Under the pieces are notes generated by a model, which was given only the letters and a program-made list of their open reading frames with translations, did no database searches and was not told the origin of the DNA. Below, in pieces: positions 26,472 to 34,616 of a DNA stretch of 64,000 bases (positions are counted from its first letter, which is position 1; each line of letters opens with the position of its first letter). A program made the translations under genes and the position numbers. This stretch comes from Algirhabdus cladophorae (lineage in GTDB: Bacteria > Pseudomonadota > Alphaproteobacteria > Rhodobacterales > Rhodobacteraceae), in the NCBI RefSeq assembly GCF_044772865.1, contig NZ_CP173029.1:2790001-2854000 (forward strand), given 5' to 3'.

Positions 26472-28402
26472 CCCTTACTCTCCAAATACCGCCGTTTTGC
26501 TTCCTCGGACCGTCCAAAGTCGCGCACCATGGCGTCGATGGCCACTTCGTCGGATTTGTCGGCATAGCGGAACTCGCTGTCGGCGTAGCGGTTGATCTCT
26601 TGGACCACCATCTCGACCGTGATCGGTTTGCGCAGTTCGGCGATCATACCTTTCTTGTGATCATAGTCCTTGAACAAGAAAAGATCGGGTTCTTCCATCC
26701 ATTCATCAGGCAGTTCAAAATCCATCGCCCGCACCTTCACCGCATCAGTGATGTTCTTAATCGCCCGTCCGGTAAAGCGTGGATCGGCCTCTTGAATGCC
26801 CTTCAGATACGTTCCCAGCTTGGCAATCGTATCCAGCTCGCCAATCTGACCAGACACCTTATCAAACACCTCCAACAGCCCCGCCTCATGGGGCCGTCCG
26901 TGGCTTTCAAAGCTTTTGGCAACGGCCTTTTTGATCTCTTGCGCCGCAAAGGCCTCGTGATCGCCCAGCGGAATATCGTGGTTCTTGCCCATCAGCAGGT
27001 TCAGAATATCGATGTAATCCTCGCGGGTTTGCGGCCCATCCACCAAGAACCGCGCACCGGCCCGTTGGCGAAGGGCATCATCAACGTTCTCTGGATAGTT
27101 CGAGAACATGCCAAAGGTACAATTGCCGCGCACCACAGTATTGGCGCCCGCAAAGCTCTCCATAAGCACGGCTGTAATCTCCAGCTGACCTGCCGAGGAT
27201 TGACGATCCCCACGTTTGCCCGCCAACTGATCAATGTCGTCAATTGTGCCAAAGCCAATTACGTTGGGATCAATAACGTTGTTGATAAATGCCTTCGCAT
27301 TCTGGCCCGATTTACCCTGATAGCTGTCGATGTTGTCCGTGCTCAGGTTTTGATAGCGAAACGCATAGCCCGCCGTCTCGCAATAGCCCGAAATCAGTCC
27401 CGCCATCATCTGGATCAGCGTGGTTTTACCGGTGCCCGGCGCGCCATCGCCCATAAATGTAAAGATAAAGCCGCCAAGATCCGCAAAGGGGTTCAATTTG
27501 CGCTCGAAATCATAGGCCATCAGCATCTTGGACAGGCGCAGCGCCTGATATTTTGCGATATGGTTGCCTACAACTTCATTCGGTTTCTTGAACGTCATGG
27601 TCAGCTTGGTAGATTTAGCCGCCCGTGCAGGGGTAAAGCCCGCCACGGTAAATCCATCGGCCTCAACCCGCCATGTGGCTGCATTAAATGGCTCAAGCCG
27701 ACCCGCCGTGCTGGCCCGCGCTGCAACCTTCTCCATCAGGCTTTCGGCAAAGGCCAAGACGCAGGGCACCAGCTTGGCCTCGGTATCTACCAAAGTGGCC
27801 AAGTCTTGATCCAGTTCCCACAAGGCCCCATGCAAGGCCAAGGGCGCGTTATCCGTCAAAACCTCCTCGACCTCACCCACTTCAACAGTGGCTTCACCGG
27901 CATGGGACGCCAGCAAAAACGACACACCTGAGGCAAACACATAAAGCGAGACCAAGGCCTCTGCCGTCAGTAACTCCGCGAACTCATTGCTCTTGCCCGC
28001 AGGCAGTGATCCTTGCAAATTCGCCCGCTTCAAATCGGCCAAACCTGTGCGTTGCGCATATTGCTCGGCCACCGCCAACCCTAGGGCCAAACCGCGCCGT
28101 AACCCTTGCAACACATTGGCCTGCAAGGGCGAAACCAATGCATCCTCGTCACCTGCATCCTGCACACGGTCGATCAAATGTACGCCTTCTTTGGTCGCAA
28201 CGCGCTTGGTGACTAAGCCGGGCGTGGTGGATCGAAATCGACGACGCACGCCAATCCCAGAAGACCGCTCAACCGCAGCTCCCTCACGCGCCGCGCCAAT
28301 CCGAGGACTATGATCAAACCCGTCCAACATGCCCAGAGCAGCCTCTAAATGCTGGGCAATATCTTCCTCGCGAAGCTCCATTTGATCTGCTGTCTGGCTC
28401 AT
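26468..28402 (-). CDS. AAA+ ATPase of uncharacterised membrane-associated operon
   Basis: A 644-residue protein with a central-to-C-terminal AAA+ domain: Walker A GDGAPGTGKTT (318-328), Walker B VIGFGTIDDID (381-391), sensor-1-like FSNYPENVDDAL and tandem arginines R445/R447 as candidate arginine fingers. The ID-D-D form of Walker B resembles classic AAA proteins (FtsH/Vps4-like), not MoxR. The N-terminal 300 residues are helical and unlike domains I know; they may bind partners. It is flanked by small membrane proteins with ATGA coupling, so it probably powers a membrane-linked assembly or disassembly process. Substrate unknown. Confidence 0.82.
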   Translation of the reverse strand: MSQTADQMELREEDIAQHLEAALGMLDGFDHSPRIGAAREGAAVERSSGIGVRRRFRSTTPGLVTKRVATKEGVHLIDRVQDAGDEDALVSPLQANVLQGLRRGLALGLAVAEQYAQRTGLADLKRANLQGSLPAGKSNEFAELLTAEALVSLYVFASGVSFLLASHAGEATVEVGEVEEVLTDNAPLALHGALWELDQDLATLVDTEAKLVPCVLAFAESLMEKVAARASTAGRLEPFNAATWRVEADGFTVAGFTPARAAKSTKLTMTFKKPNEVVGNHIAKYQALRLSKMLMAYDFERKLNPFADLGGFIFTFMGDGAPGTGKTTLIQMMAGLISGYCETAGYAFRYQNLSTDNIDSYQGKSGQNAKAFINNVIDPNVIGFGTIDDIDQLAGKRGDRQSSAGQLEITAVLMESFAGANTVVRGNCTFGMFSNYPENVDDALRQRAGARFLVDGPQTREDYIDILNLLMGKNHDIPLGDHEAFAAQEIKKAVAKSFESHGRPHEAGLLEVFDKVSGQIGELDTIAKLGTYLKGIQEADPRFTGRAIKNITDAVKVRAMDFELPDEWMEEPDLFLFKDYDHKKGMIAELRKPITVEMVVQEINRYADSEFRYADKSDEVAIDAMVRDFGRSEEAKRRYLESKG

Positions 28403-28414
28403 TCCGACCTCTGC

Positions 28415-28435
28415 TTCTTTTTTCTAAAAATACTC
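28415..28435 (-). repeat. GAGTATTTTT-type intergenic repeat, copy 1
   Basis: On the minus strand the 56-bp gap before the AAA+ gene contains GAGTATTTTTAGAAAAAAGA. Related sequences occur at 33097-33120 and 45700-45722, each just upstream of or between genes. This copy lacks the G/C hairpin of the others. Confidence 0.6.
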
Positions 28436-28458
28436 AAATCCCATACCCGCCAAACGCC

Positions 28459-29610
28459 TCAGCGATAGTTCAGCACACGGCCCTTGGGACTGACGACAAA
28501 TTTGCGCACGCCATGAAATCCCGGCGGATTGCGTTCTTCCAACACTTGATAGGGCCGTTGCGGCAGAATGATGCTGCGATCTGTGGCTGTGGCCCCCGTC
28601 TCGGCACCCTGTGCGCCAAAGGGATCCAGCGCGAAAACCTCTCGTTCTACAGTCGAAAACCAACCGGATTTTTCGGTTTCAACCCGCTCGGATTGCAAAT
28701 CTTCCGTGGTCCAGACCAGCGCCCAATCATCGCCAACAGGGGATTTCGCATCGCGCAAAACGCTCTTCAATGGCCCCGTTTGTTCCGTAAACGCATGGGA
28801 ATACATTGGCCCAATATGATAGCGGCGCAGCCGTTTGGGATGCAGATCGTCAAAATCCTCGTCAAAGCCTTTGGCAATCGTCAGCAATTTCAATCCCGCT
28901 ACAGCTTGCGCCATCAAATGCGATTGCACTTCAGGCCAGCGATGTTGATCTTTGGGCAAGCCGGTGCGGCCTGAATCTTCAACCTCCATCACATAAATCG
29001 TTGGCAGATTTTCTTGGCTGTCATAAACCGCCCAGTGCAGCAAAAACCGGCGCCGCCGTTCCCCAAGGTTTTCTAACCAAATCGCTTCGGGATCGTTCTT
29101 GGCCCAAAACATCTCGCCTTTCAGCAACTCTTCATAATACAGCCGTTGAGACAGCGCATATTGCAGCTTCGTCGGGATCTCCAGATCGCCAACAATCTTG
29201 CGCACCATTTGGTCTTTGTACTCGCGCACCGAGGGCATATTGCGCAAATGGCGCTCCGCCTGTTGCGCATCATTGGCCATGTTCAACAATTCGGAAAACA
29301 CCGGGAACCCGCTGGCACGCTTGTCAAAGGCCAAGCTGCCAAAAAACCGGCCCGTGTCGCGCCCGACCATCAGATATTTCATCGACAAGGCGCGGAACGT
29401 AAATGTCAGCCCCATCAAATAACGGGTCAGTACTTTGACCTCGGCCTTGGACAACTCGCCCTCGGCCTCCATCACCCCGGCCACACGGCCCAAATGGCCC
29501 GTGATGCGCTCAAATTTGCGGAAATAACGGCGGCTGGCAAAGGTGTCGGACAGCCCTTCTACATCGGATGCCCCAAAAGTCGGGGCATTCGCAGGGGTGT
29601 CATCCGCCAT
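28459..29610 (-). CDS. Uncharacterised soluble protein (possibly DUF6384 family)
   Basis: A 383-residue protein beginning MADDTPANAP, with a conserved-looking N-terminal part TFGASDVEGLSDTFASRRYF and helical region (about 20-150), then a mixed region with WAVYDSQENLPTIYVMEVEDSG and a C-terminal part with WALVWTTEDL. There are no membrane helices or recognised catalytic residues. From memory it may be DUF6384; unverified. The start overlaps the coiled-coil gene by 11 bases; an alternative ATG is at 29625. It is second in the operon, between the coiled-coil protein and the AAA+ ATPase, so it may be an adaptor. Confidence 0.75.
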   Translation of the reverse strand: MADDTPANAPTFGASDVEGLSDTFASRRYFRKFERITGHLGRVAGVMEAEGELSKAEVKVLTRYLMGLTFTFRALSMKYLMVGRDTGRFFGSLAFDKRASGFPVFSELLNMANDAQQAERHLRNMPSVREYKDQMVRKIVGDLEIPTKLQYALSQRLYYEELLKGEMFWAKNDPEAIWLENLGERRRRFLLHWAVYDSQENLPTIYVMEVEDSGRTGLPKDQHRWPEVQSHLMAQAVAGLKLLTIAKGFDEDFDDLHPKRLRRYHIGPMYSHAFTEQTGPLKSVLRDAKSPVGDDWALVWTTEDLQSERVETEKSGWFSTVEREVFALDPFGAQGAETGATATDRSIILPQRPYQVLEERNPPGFHGVRKFVVSPKGRVLNYR

Positions 29611-30676
29611 AGGCGTTCGCGTCATGTTTCTCGACGATTTTCTCGAACCTGCGGGCAAAGCGTTCATCTGCTTTCGCTTTTTGTTCCAGCACTTCACGGG
29701 CAAAGACCATGTGATCCTCGTGCTTTTCCATCATCTCAGCCATCCGCGCATTGGTGGCCGAACCAATCGCCGCCATAGCCGTCTGCGCCTCTTGGTCGGT
29801 TTTCACGCCAATCTCGTTGATCTGGTGGGCGACATCCTGCTGTTGCGCGGTTTTCAAGGACTTGGTCAAAGCATCATACAAAACAACACGCTGCTTGGTA
29901 TCTGTTTGCAGTTTGTTGATCAAAACCATCTGCGTCGCCGCTTGGTTTTGCAAACTATCGACCCAGGTTTTGCCCTTTTCGATATAGCGCTCCAGCGTTT
30001 GGGATTTGGCCAGTTTGACCTGCTCGTCCTGCACAAGCGCGTTATACTTGGTGTTCAGATCCGCCAGCTCTGTCTCCAAAGCCGTGCGTTTGGCGGCATC
30101 CTGTTCGACCGAGATTTTGTTCTCAAGCGAGATGATCGCCGGATCCATACCCTGAATTTCGGCCTTTACTGCTTCTAATTCACCCACAGTAAACTCACGC
30201 TCATCCAAAGTGCTGGTCAAGTTGACCTCCACTTTTTCTTTTTGTTCGTTCAGAACTGCCAACTGGCCTTCCAACAAGGCGACAATCGTGTCGGACTTGG
30301 AAATCAGATCCTGCAACTTGTCATCAACCGATGCCGTACGCATCCGTTCCTGACGAAGGCTTTCGGATTTGCCTTTGCTGAACACACCAACAAAGCTTTC
30401 CCAGCCCGTCTTGTTCCGCATTTCGTCAAAATCTTTTGAAAAACCAGCGGTTACATCGTCCAGTCCCATAATCAACTCAGCAATATTGGCATTCATCGCG
30501 TCGGTGTGGGCATGCACATCCTCGAGCGAGGCGTTTTCAATGTCCACTGCAATATCCGTGCCGGACGCCATTTTTTGGCGGGCGGTTTCGATGCGCGAGG
30601 TCAATTCCGCGATCTTATTTTGTGCCTCGGCCACTTGTTGTTGTGAGTCTTGAATTTGCTGGTCGAAATTCGCCAT
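29600..30676 (-). CDS. Long coiled-coil protein, first gene of the operon
   Basis: A 358-residue, highly charged helical protein with heptad patterns over about 3-45, 130-250 and 280-355; no membrane helix. It starts MANFDQQIQDSQQQVAEAQ, with GGAGGGACAT just before the ATG at 30676; upstream in-frame sequence to 30769 is non-coding and includes the palindrome. In length and helical content it weakly resembles TelA/KlaA toxic-anion-resistance proteins, but I see no diagnostic motif. As the leading gene it is likely the most abundant product and could form a scaffold for the ATPase and membrane subunits. Confidence 0.8.
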   Translation of the reverse strand: MANFDQQIQDSQQQVAEAQNKIAELTSRIETARQKMASGTDIAVDIENASLEDVHAHTDAMNANIAELIMGLDDVTAGFSKDFDEMRNKTGWESFVGVFSKGKSESLRQERMRTASVDDKLQDLISKSDTIVALLEGQLAVLNEQKEKVEVNLTSTLDEREFTVGELEAVKAEIQGMDPAIISLENKISVEQDAAKRTALETELADLNTKYNALVQDEQVKLAKSQTLERYIEKGKTWVDSLQNQAATQMVLINKLQTDTKQRVVLYDALTKSLKTAQQQDVAHQINEIGVKTDQEAQTAMAAIGSATNARMAEMMEKHEDHMVFAREVLEQKAKADERFARRFEKIVEKHDANAYGG

Positions 30677-30757
30677 ATGTCCCTCCGGTTGTGTTTTGTT
30701 ACACAATATATAGGCAGTGTTAATCCAATTTACATCAGGCAAAACCCAATTTCTCGC

Positions 30758-30775
30758 CCAGTTTTGCAAAACTGG
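30758..30775. promoter_or_regulatory. Perfect 18-bp palindrome, candidate operator
   Basis: CCAGTTTTGCAAAACTGG is a perfect dyad about 82 bp upstream of the first gene of the AAA+ operon. A TATATATT element lies between it and the start (about 30701-30710), a plausible -10. The centre TTTGCAAAACT also occurs between the lacI-type gene and tctA (7473-7483). It sits where an activator or repressor would act. Confidence 0.6.
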
Positions 30776-30825
30776 CCCTCAAAGGAAAGCTGATTTCTGG
30801 GGCAATTCTATGGCCAACCACGCAT

Positions 30826-30856
30826 AAAAAACCCCAGTACAAAAAAGCACTGGGGT
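30826..30856 (-). terminator. Rho-independent terminator of the VPLPA-CTERM gene
   Basis: On the minus strand ACCCCAGT (30856-30849) pairs perfectly with ACTGGGGT (30838-30831) and is followed by TTTTT (30830-30826). It lies 26-50 bases past the stop of the VPLPA-CTERM gene and insulates the downstream AAA+ operon from it. Confidence 0.88.
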
Positions 30857-30881
30857 AATATTTCAGTCTCAGACTGTGCAG

Positions 30882-31757
30882 TTACCTCTGCTTGCGCCGC
30901 GCAGCCCCCAGAACGCCCAATCCCACAAGCAGCATCCATGCTGTGGCCGGCAACGGCACCGGGGCCAAAGCCGCCTCATAACGTGCAGCAAACGCGTCCG
31001 TATCAGCATTGGCCTCAATTACACTGGCGGCCAACACAAAGGTCCCAAAGTCAGCATCAACAGCGCCAGTTGCACTGATCGAATTTGCTGCGGCGCGATG
31101 CCCAAACTCAAACCGATAGCTCGCCCCAGCCTCCAACGCGATTGAGGAGTTATCGAAAATACCCGACGGCACCTGCGAAAAAGTCCCGCTATTGGTGTCG
31201 ACCGTGTAAATTGGAACATAAACCCCCGTAATCGGCGATTGACGACGCACAACAAGCCCGAAGAAATCGACGACGCTGACCACACTTTCCGTCCCATTGC
31301 CGCCAATCCACGCACCATCCAAGAACAAAGTCGCGTCTTGATCTACACCGAACTCCATCGACCAGTTCGCTTCGCTTCCCATAAACGGAAGACATCCCGA
31401 AATAGTGGTTTCGATACATTCTGTCCGCGTCTCGACACGCGAATTGAAAAAGAAGCCATCATCGGCCAAAAGGCCCCGCATAGATCCAGAGACATCCGCA
31501 CGACCGCGGCGCACGCCAACAACAGTCGCAAGATCACCCTCATATTCATCTTTGGCAGCAGAATTGATCACACCGCCGGGCGTGACAATTACATCTGTGG
31601 TGCGCTGTGCATCGGTTGTGGCAAGATATCCGTCACCCACATTACCGCCCGAATGAAACAAGGTCCCATCAGCACCGCTAAAAGTAAATGACGCAGCAGA
31701 GGCAAAATTTGGAAATGCCGTGGCCGCAAGGCACAAGGCGAAAGCCCGTAAATTCAT
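30882..31757 (-). CDS. VPLPA-CTERM sorted exported protein
   Basis: A 291-residue exported protein. Signal peptide at 1-21 (MNLRAFALCLAATAFPNFASA). The C-terminus (267-291) is a tripartite sorting signal: VPLPA, a hydrophobic helix (TAWMLLVGLGVLGAA) and a basic end (RRKQR), the VPLPA-CTERM type processed by an exosortase in Rhodobacterales. The middle is rich in G, S, T, D and beta-prone, with two cysteines (EC-IETTISGC) that could form a disulfide. It is probably attached to or released from the outer envelope, perhaps with exopolysaccharide. The exosortase gene is not in the window. Confidence 0.88.
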   Translation of the reverse strand: MNLRAFALCLAATAFPNFASAASFTFSGADGTLFHSGGNVGDGYLATTDAQRTTDVIVTPGGVINSAAKDEYEGDLATVVGVRRGRADVSGSMRGLLADDGFFFNSRVETRTECIETTISGCLPFMGSEANWSMEFGVDQDATLFLDGAWIGGNGTESVVSVVDFFGLVVRRQSPITGVYVPIYTVDTNSGTFSQVPSGIFDNSSIALEAGASYRFEFGHRAAANSISATGAVDADFGTFVLAASVIEANADTDAFAARYEAALAPVPLPATAWMLLVGLGVLGAARRKQR

Positions 31758-31865
31758 AATTTATCCAGTCTAAAAATAGTGCTCGATAGCCGAGCGATGG
31801 TAGAAAAAGGTCGTTCAATGACGAAACGGTAAAATAGAACCTCTCCAAGTGCAAGAGTTACGGCT

Positions 31866-31918
31866 GCAATGGCCCAGCCTTGCTGCCGCAAGGTTGAAAT
31901 CTTGGCTTGCGCCATTGC
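31866..31918 (+). promoter_or_regulatory. Structured leader upstream of the amidinotransferase gene
   Basis: GCAATGGC (31866-31873) pairs perfectly with GCCATTGC (31911-31918), enclosing a second perfect hairpin CCTTGC-TGCC-GCAAGG (31878-31893). It ends 45 bases before the start codon. It could be a cis-regulatory RNA or a stable 5' structure. I do not recognise a known riboswitch class, including guanidine classes. Confidence 0.45.
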
Positions 31919-31963
31919 GAATTCTCAGCAATCTGGCGAGCGGAGATTTGGAAGGAAATACAC

Positions 31964-33091
31964 ATGGCATGGTCCGCAGATAAAACCGAAGTCAAAAGCT
32001 GGAACGAATGGGACACTCTGCGCCACGTGATCGTGGGCCGAGCGGATGATTGCCATATTCCTCCCGAGGAACCTGCGCTGGATGCCAAAGTGCCCGAGGA
32101 CAGCGATATGCGCGGCCAATGGGGTCGCCGCCCGCAAGAAACCATCGATCGCGCAAATGAACTGCTCAATAATTTCGCCACCATGCTGGAAAAACGCGGC
32201 CTGCGCGTCGACAGACCGCATTCCATCGATCATTCGCTGCCAGCCACCACGCCCGACTTTCACACTGATAGCCAGTTCGGCTGCATGCCTCCGCGCGATG
32301 TGCTGCTGACGGTCGGCCGCGAGATGCTCGAGGCCACTATGTCTTACCGGTGCCGCTGGTTTGAATACCTCAACTACCGGCCCCTGATGCAGCAGTATTT
32401 CAACGAAGATCCGCTATTTCGCCACGAAAGCGCCCCCAAACCGCGCTTGACCGATGCAGATTATCACCCCGATTACCTGAGTGAGAAAATTGGCGTGGAA
32501 AAGCGCCTGCAATGGGCCGCCGAGAAATTCTTTGTCACCACAGAAGAAGAGCCATTGTTTGATGCCGCTGACGTGCTGCGCTTTGGCCGCGACCTGGTGG
32601 TGCAACACGGGTTTACCACAAATCTTAAGGGCATCGAATGGCTGCGTCGCCACTTCCCCGATCATCGCGTCCACACGGTAAATTTCCCCGGCGATCCTTA
32701 CCCGATCCACATCGACGCCACCTTTACGCCGCTGCGTCCCGGCCTGATCCTAAACAATCCGCAGCGCCGCCTGCCCGAGGATCAACGCAAAATGTTCGAA
32801 ACCAACGATTGGGAAATCGTCGATGCGGCCCAACCGGCCCATAACGCGCCGCCCCCCCTGTGCTATTCCTCCACATGGCTTTCCATGAACGTTCTGGTGC
32901 TCGACCCAAAAACCGTCTGCGTCGAGGCCTCCGAAGTCTACCAAATGGAACAAATGGACAAACTGGGCATGAACGTGATCCCTGTGGACCTGCGCGACGC
33001 CTATGCCTTTGGCGGCGGCCTGCATTGCTGCACGGCGGATGTTTACCGCGATGGCGATTGCGAGGACTACTTCCCAACCCTCAACCAATAG
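31964..33091 (+). CDS. Glycine amidinotransferase-like enzyme
   Basis: A 375-residue protein close to L-arginine:glycine amidinotransferase, which moves the amidino group from arginine to glycine giving guanidinoacetate and ornithine. The triad of the human enzyme is present: D200 (FDAADVLRFGRD), H249 (IHIDATF) and C355 (GGGLHCCTADV), together with LKGIEWLRRHFP and YSSTWLSMNVLVLD. The ATG at 31964 has GGAAGGA upstream; the open frame begins earlier at 31907. The convergent neighbour is a creatinase, so a guanidino-compound pathway is likely. The amino acceptor could differ from glycine, as in cyanotoxin or streptomycin amidinotransferases. Confidence 0.88.
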   Translation: MAWSADKTEVKSWNEWDTLRHVIVGRADDCHIPPEEPALDAKVPEDSDMRGQWGRRPQETIDRANELLNNFATMLEKRGLRVDRPHSIDHSLPATTPDFHTDSQFGCMPPRDVLLTVGREMLEATMSYRCRWFEYLNYRPLMQQYFNEDPLFRHESAPKPRLTDADYHPDYLSEKIGVEKRLQWAAEKFFVTTEEEPLFDAADVLRFGRDLVVQHGFTTNLKGIEWLRRHFPDHRVHTVNFPGDPYPIHIDATFTPLRPGLILNNPQRRLPEDQRKMFETNDWEIVDAAQPAHNAPPPLCYSSTWLSMNVLVLDPKTVCVEASEVYQMEQMDKLGMNVIPVDLRDAYAFGGGLHCCTADVYRDGDCEDYFPTLNQ

Positions 33092-33096
33092 ATAGT

Positions 33097-33202
33097 TTAT
33101 TTTTTCCAAAAATACTCTTGGGGGTTCGGGGGCAAAGCCCCCGAAAGCAGATTTCGCTGGGGGCAGCGCCCCCAGCCGGTCGGATCGCGCAAGCGATCCG
33201 AC
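33097..33202. repeat. GAGTATTTTT repeat with three perfect hairpins
   Basis: The gap between the convergent amidinotransferase and creatinase genes is almost filled by structure. After the AT-rich core (CCAAAAATACTC, minus GAGTATTTTTGG) come three perfect hairpins: TTCGGGGGC/GCCCCCGAA (33125-33145, loop AAA), CTGGGGGC/GCCCCCAG (33157-33175, loop AGC) and GTCGGATCGC/GCGATCCGAC (33179-33202, loop GCAA). It probably ends transcription from both sides. Related copies lie at 41321-41356 and 45700-45750. Confidence 0.8.
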
Positions 33203-33214
33203 ACAACTTACATC

Positions 33215-34447
33215 CTAACCGACGACATTAAATTCAGGCCCGTAAGGATAGCCGGTGATATTCTCGTTCCCGTCTTCGGTAATGATCAAAATATCATGCT
33301 CCCGGTATCCGCCAGCACCTTCTTGTCCCTGTGGAACCGTCAACATCGGCTCCATGGAAATCACCATTCCCGGCTCCAATGCCGTGTCCACGTCCTCGCG
33401 CAATTCCAGCCCGGCCTCACGCCCATAGTAATGGGACAACACACCAAAGGAATGGCCATAGCCAAAGGTGCGGTATTGCAGCAAATCACGCTCTTCAAAG
33501 AACACGTTGATTGCATGGGTCACGTCAGCACAGCTTACCCCAGGCCGTAGCAAAGACATCCCATACTCATGGGCCGCGACATTGGCGTGCCATAGGGCCA
33601 AGCTGGCGTCGTCCACCTCTCCCACAAACAACGTCCGCTCCAACGCTGTGTAATAGCCCGAGATCATCGGAAATGTGTTCAAAGACAGAATATCCCCCCG
33701 CTGCAAATGCCGTGAGGTTACTGGATTATGGGCCCCATCTGTGTTGATCCCGGACTGAAACCACACCCAGGTATCGCGGTACTCGGCGTCGGGAAATGCG
33801 CGGGCAATCTCGACCTCCATCGCATTCCGGCCCGCCATAGCCACATCAATTTCGCGCGCGCCTTCTGCAATGGCATCCCGAATGGCATAACCACCAACAT
33901 CCGCCACTCGTGCCCCTTCGCGGATCAGTGCAATTTCGGCGGGCGATTTATGCAACCGCTGGCGCATAATCTGGGGGCAAATATCCACCACACGGATCGG
34001 CTTTAGAAAAGCCTCCAACTTGGCACTTTGCACCATGGTCAAATGATCAGCCTCTATGCCGATCACGCGCCCTTCGCCCGCAACAGACACAATTGCCCGC
34101 CAAAAGTTATCGCGCTGCCAATCGGTGTAGGTCAGGTTGTCCCCATAGCTCCAGCGCCAAGGCTGACCCGCATCAATCCCTGCCGAAATCGTCACATGGG
34201 TTTCGGCGGTGACAACCAGCCCATAAGGACGCCCAAAGGCGCAATACAAAAATCCGGAATAATAGGCGATCGCATGCATCGAGGTGAAGACAGCCACCTC
34301 CACGCCCGCCTCATCCATAATCTTGCGCAAGCCCGCAAGGCGCGCCTCATATTCGGTATGACTAAAGGCCAACGTGGCCGGCGTACCATTATGGAAACGG
34401 TAGTGGTCAGGACGTGCCTGAGAAGCAAATTTTTGATGTTGGGTCAT
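33215..34447 (-). CDS. Creatinase (creatine amidinohydrolase)
   Basis: A 410-residue pita-bread-fold (M24-like) enzyme. Segments match Pseudomonas creatinase closely: YYSGFLYCAFGRPYGLVVT, YTDWQRDN, the catalytic histidine in SGINTDGAHNPVTSR (H240), GYYTALERTLF and the run YRTFGYGHSFGVLSHYYGRE (positions about 341-360). Creatinase hydrolyses creatine to sarcosine and urea. It lacks the metal ligands of true aminopeptidases, as the family does. GGAGGT lies upstream of the ATG. Related activities on guanidinoacetate or other guanidino acids remain possible. It is divergent from the SDR operon and convergent with the amidinotransferase. Confidence 0.92.
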   Translation of the reverse strand: MTQHQKFASQARPDHYRFHNGTPATLAFSHTEYEARLAGLRKIMDEAGVEVAVFTSMHAIAYYSGFLYCAFGRPYGLVVTAETHVTISAGIDAGQPWRWSYGDNLTYTDWQRDNFWRAIVSVAGEGRVIGIEADHLTMVQSAKLEAFLKPIRVVDICPQIMRQRLHKSPAEIALIREGARVADVGGYAIRDAIAEGAREIDVAMAGRNAMEVEIARAFPDAEYRDTWVWFQSGINTDGAHNPVTSRHLQRGDILSLNTFPMISGYYTALERTLFVGEVDDASLALWHANVAAHEYGMSLLRPGVSCADVTHAINVFFEERDLLQYRTFGYGHSFGVLSHYYGREAGLELREDVDTALEPGMVISMEPMLTVPQGQEGAGGYREHDILIITEDGNENITGYPYGPEFNVVG

Positions 34448-34616
34448 AGTGACCTCCTTTGGCTAAAAAGAAGGTCCCGGCGTTCAGGACAGAAAAGATA
34501 TGCCGCTTTTGGGACGACGCCATCGCCCCGCGTGCCCTGTCCTACCCGCAATAAGGCTTTTCGGGCAAGCCCCTTGTCGCTAGGCTGACGCCAACGGGGC
34601 CAATACGGGAAAACAC

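Noticed and set aside
26450..27931. 493-residue plus-strand open frame
   Set aside because: It is fully antisense to the AAA+ ATPase gene, rich in H, R and Q typical of a shadow frame, and has no ribosome site or domain.
29600..30676. Assignment of the coiled-coil protein as TelA/KlaA
   Set aside because: Only length and helical character are similar; no diagnostic motif was visible.
31866..31918. Guanidine riboswitch upstream of the amidinotransferase
   Set aside because: The context is tempting, but I do not see the conserved loop sequences of the known guanidine classes, so it is listed only as a structured leader.
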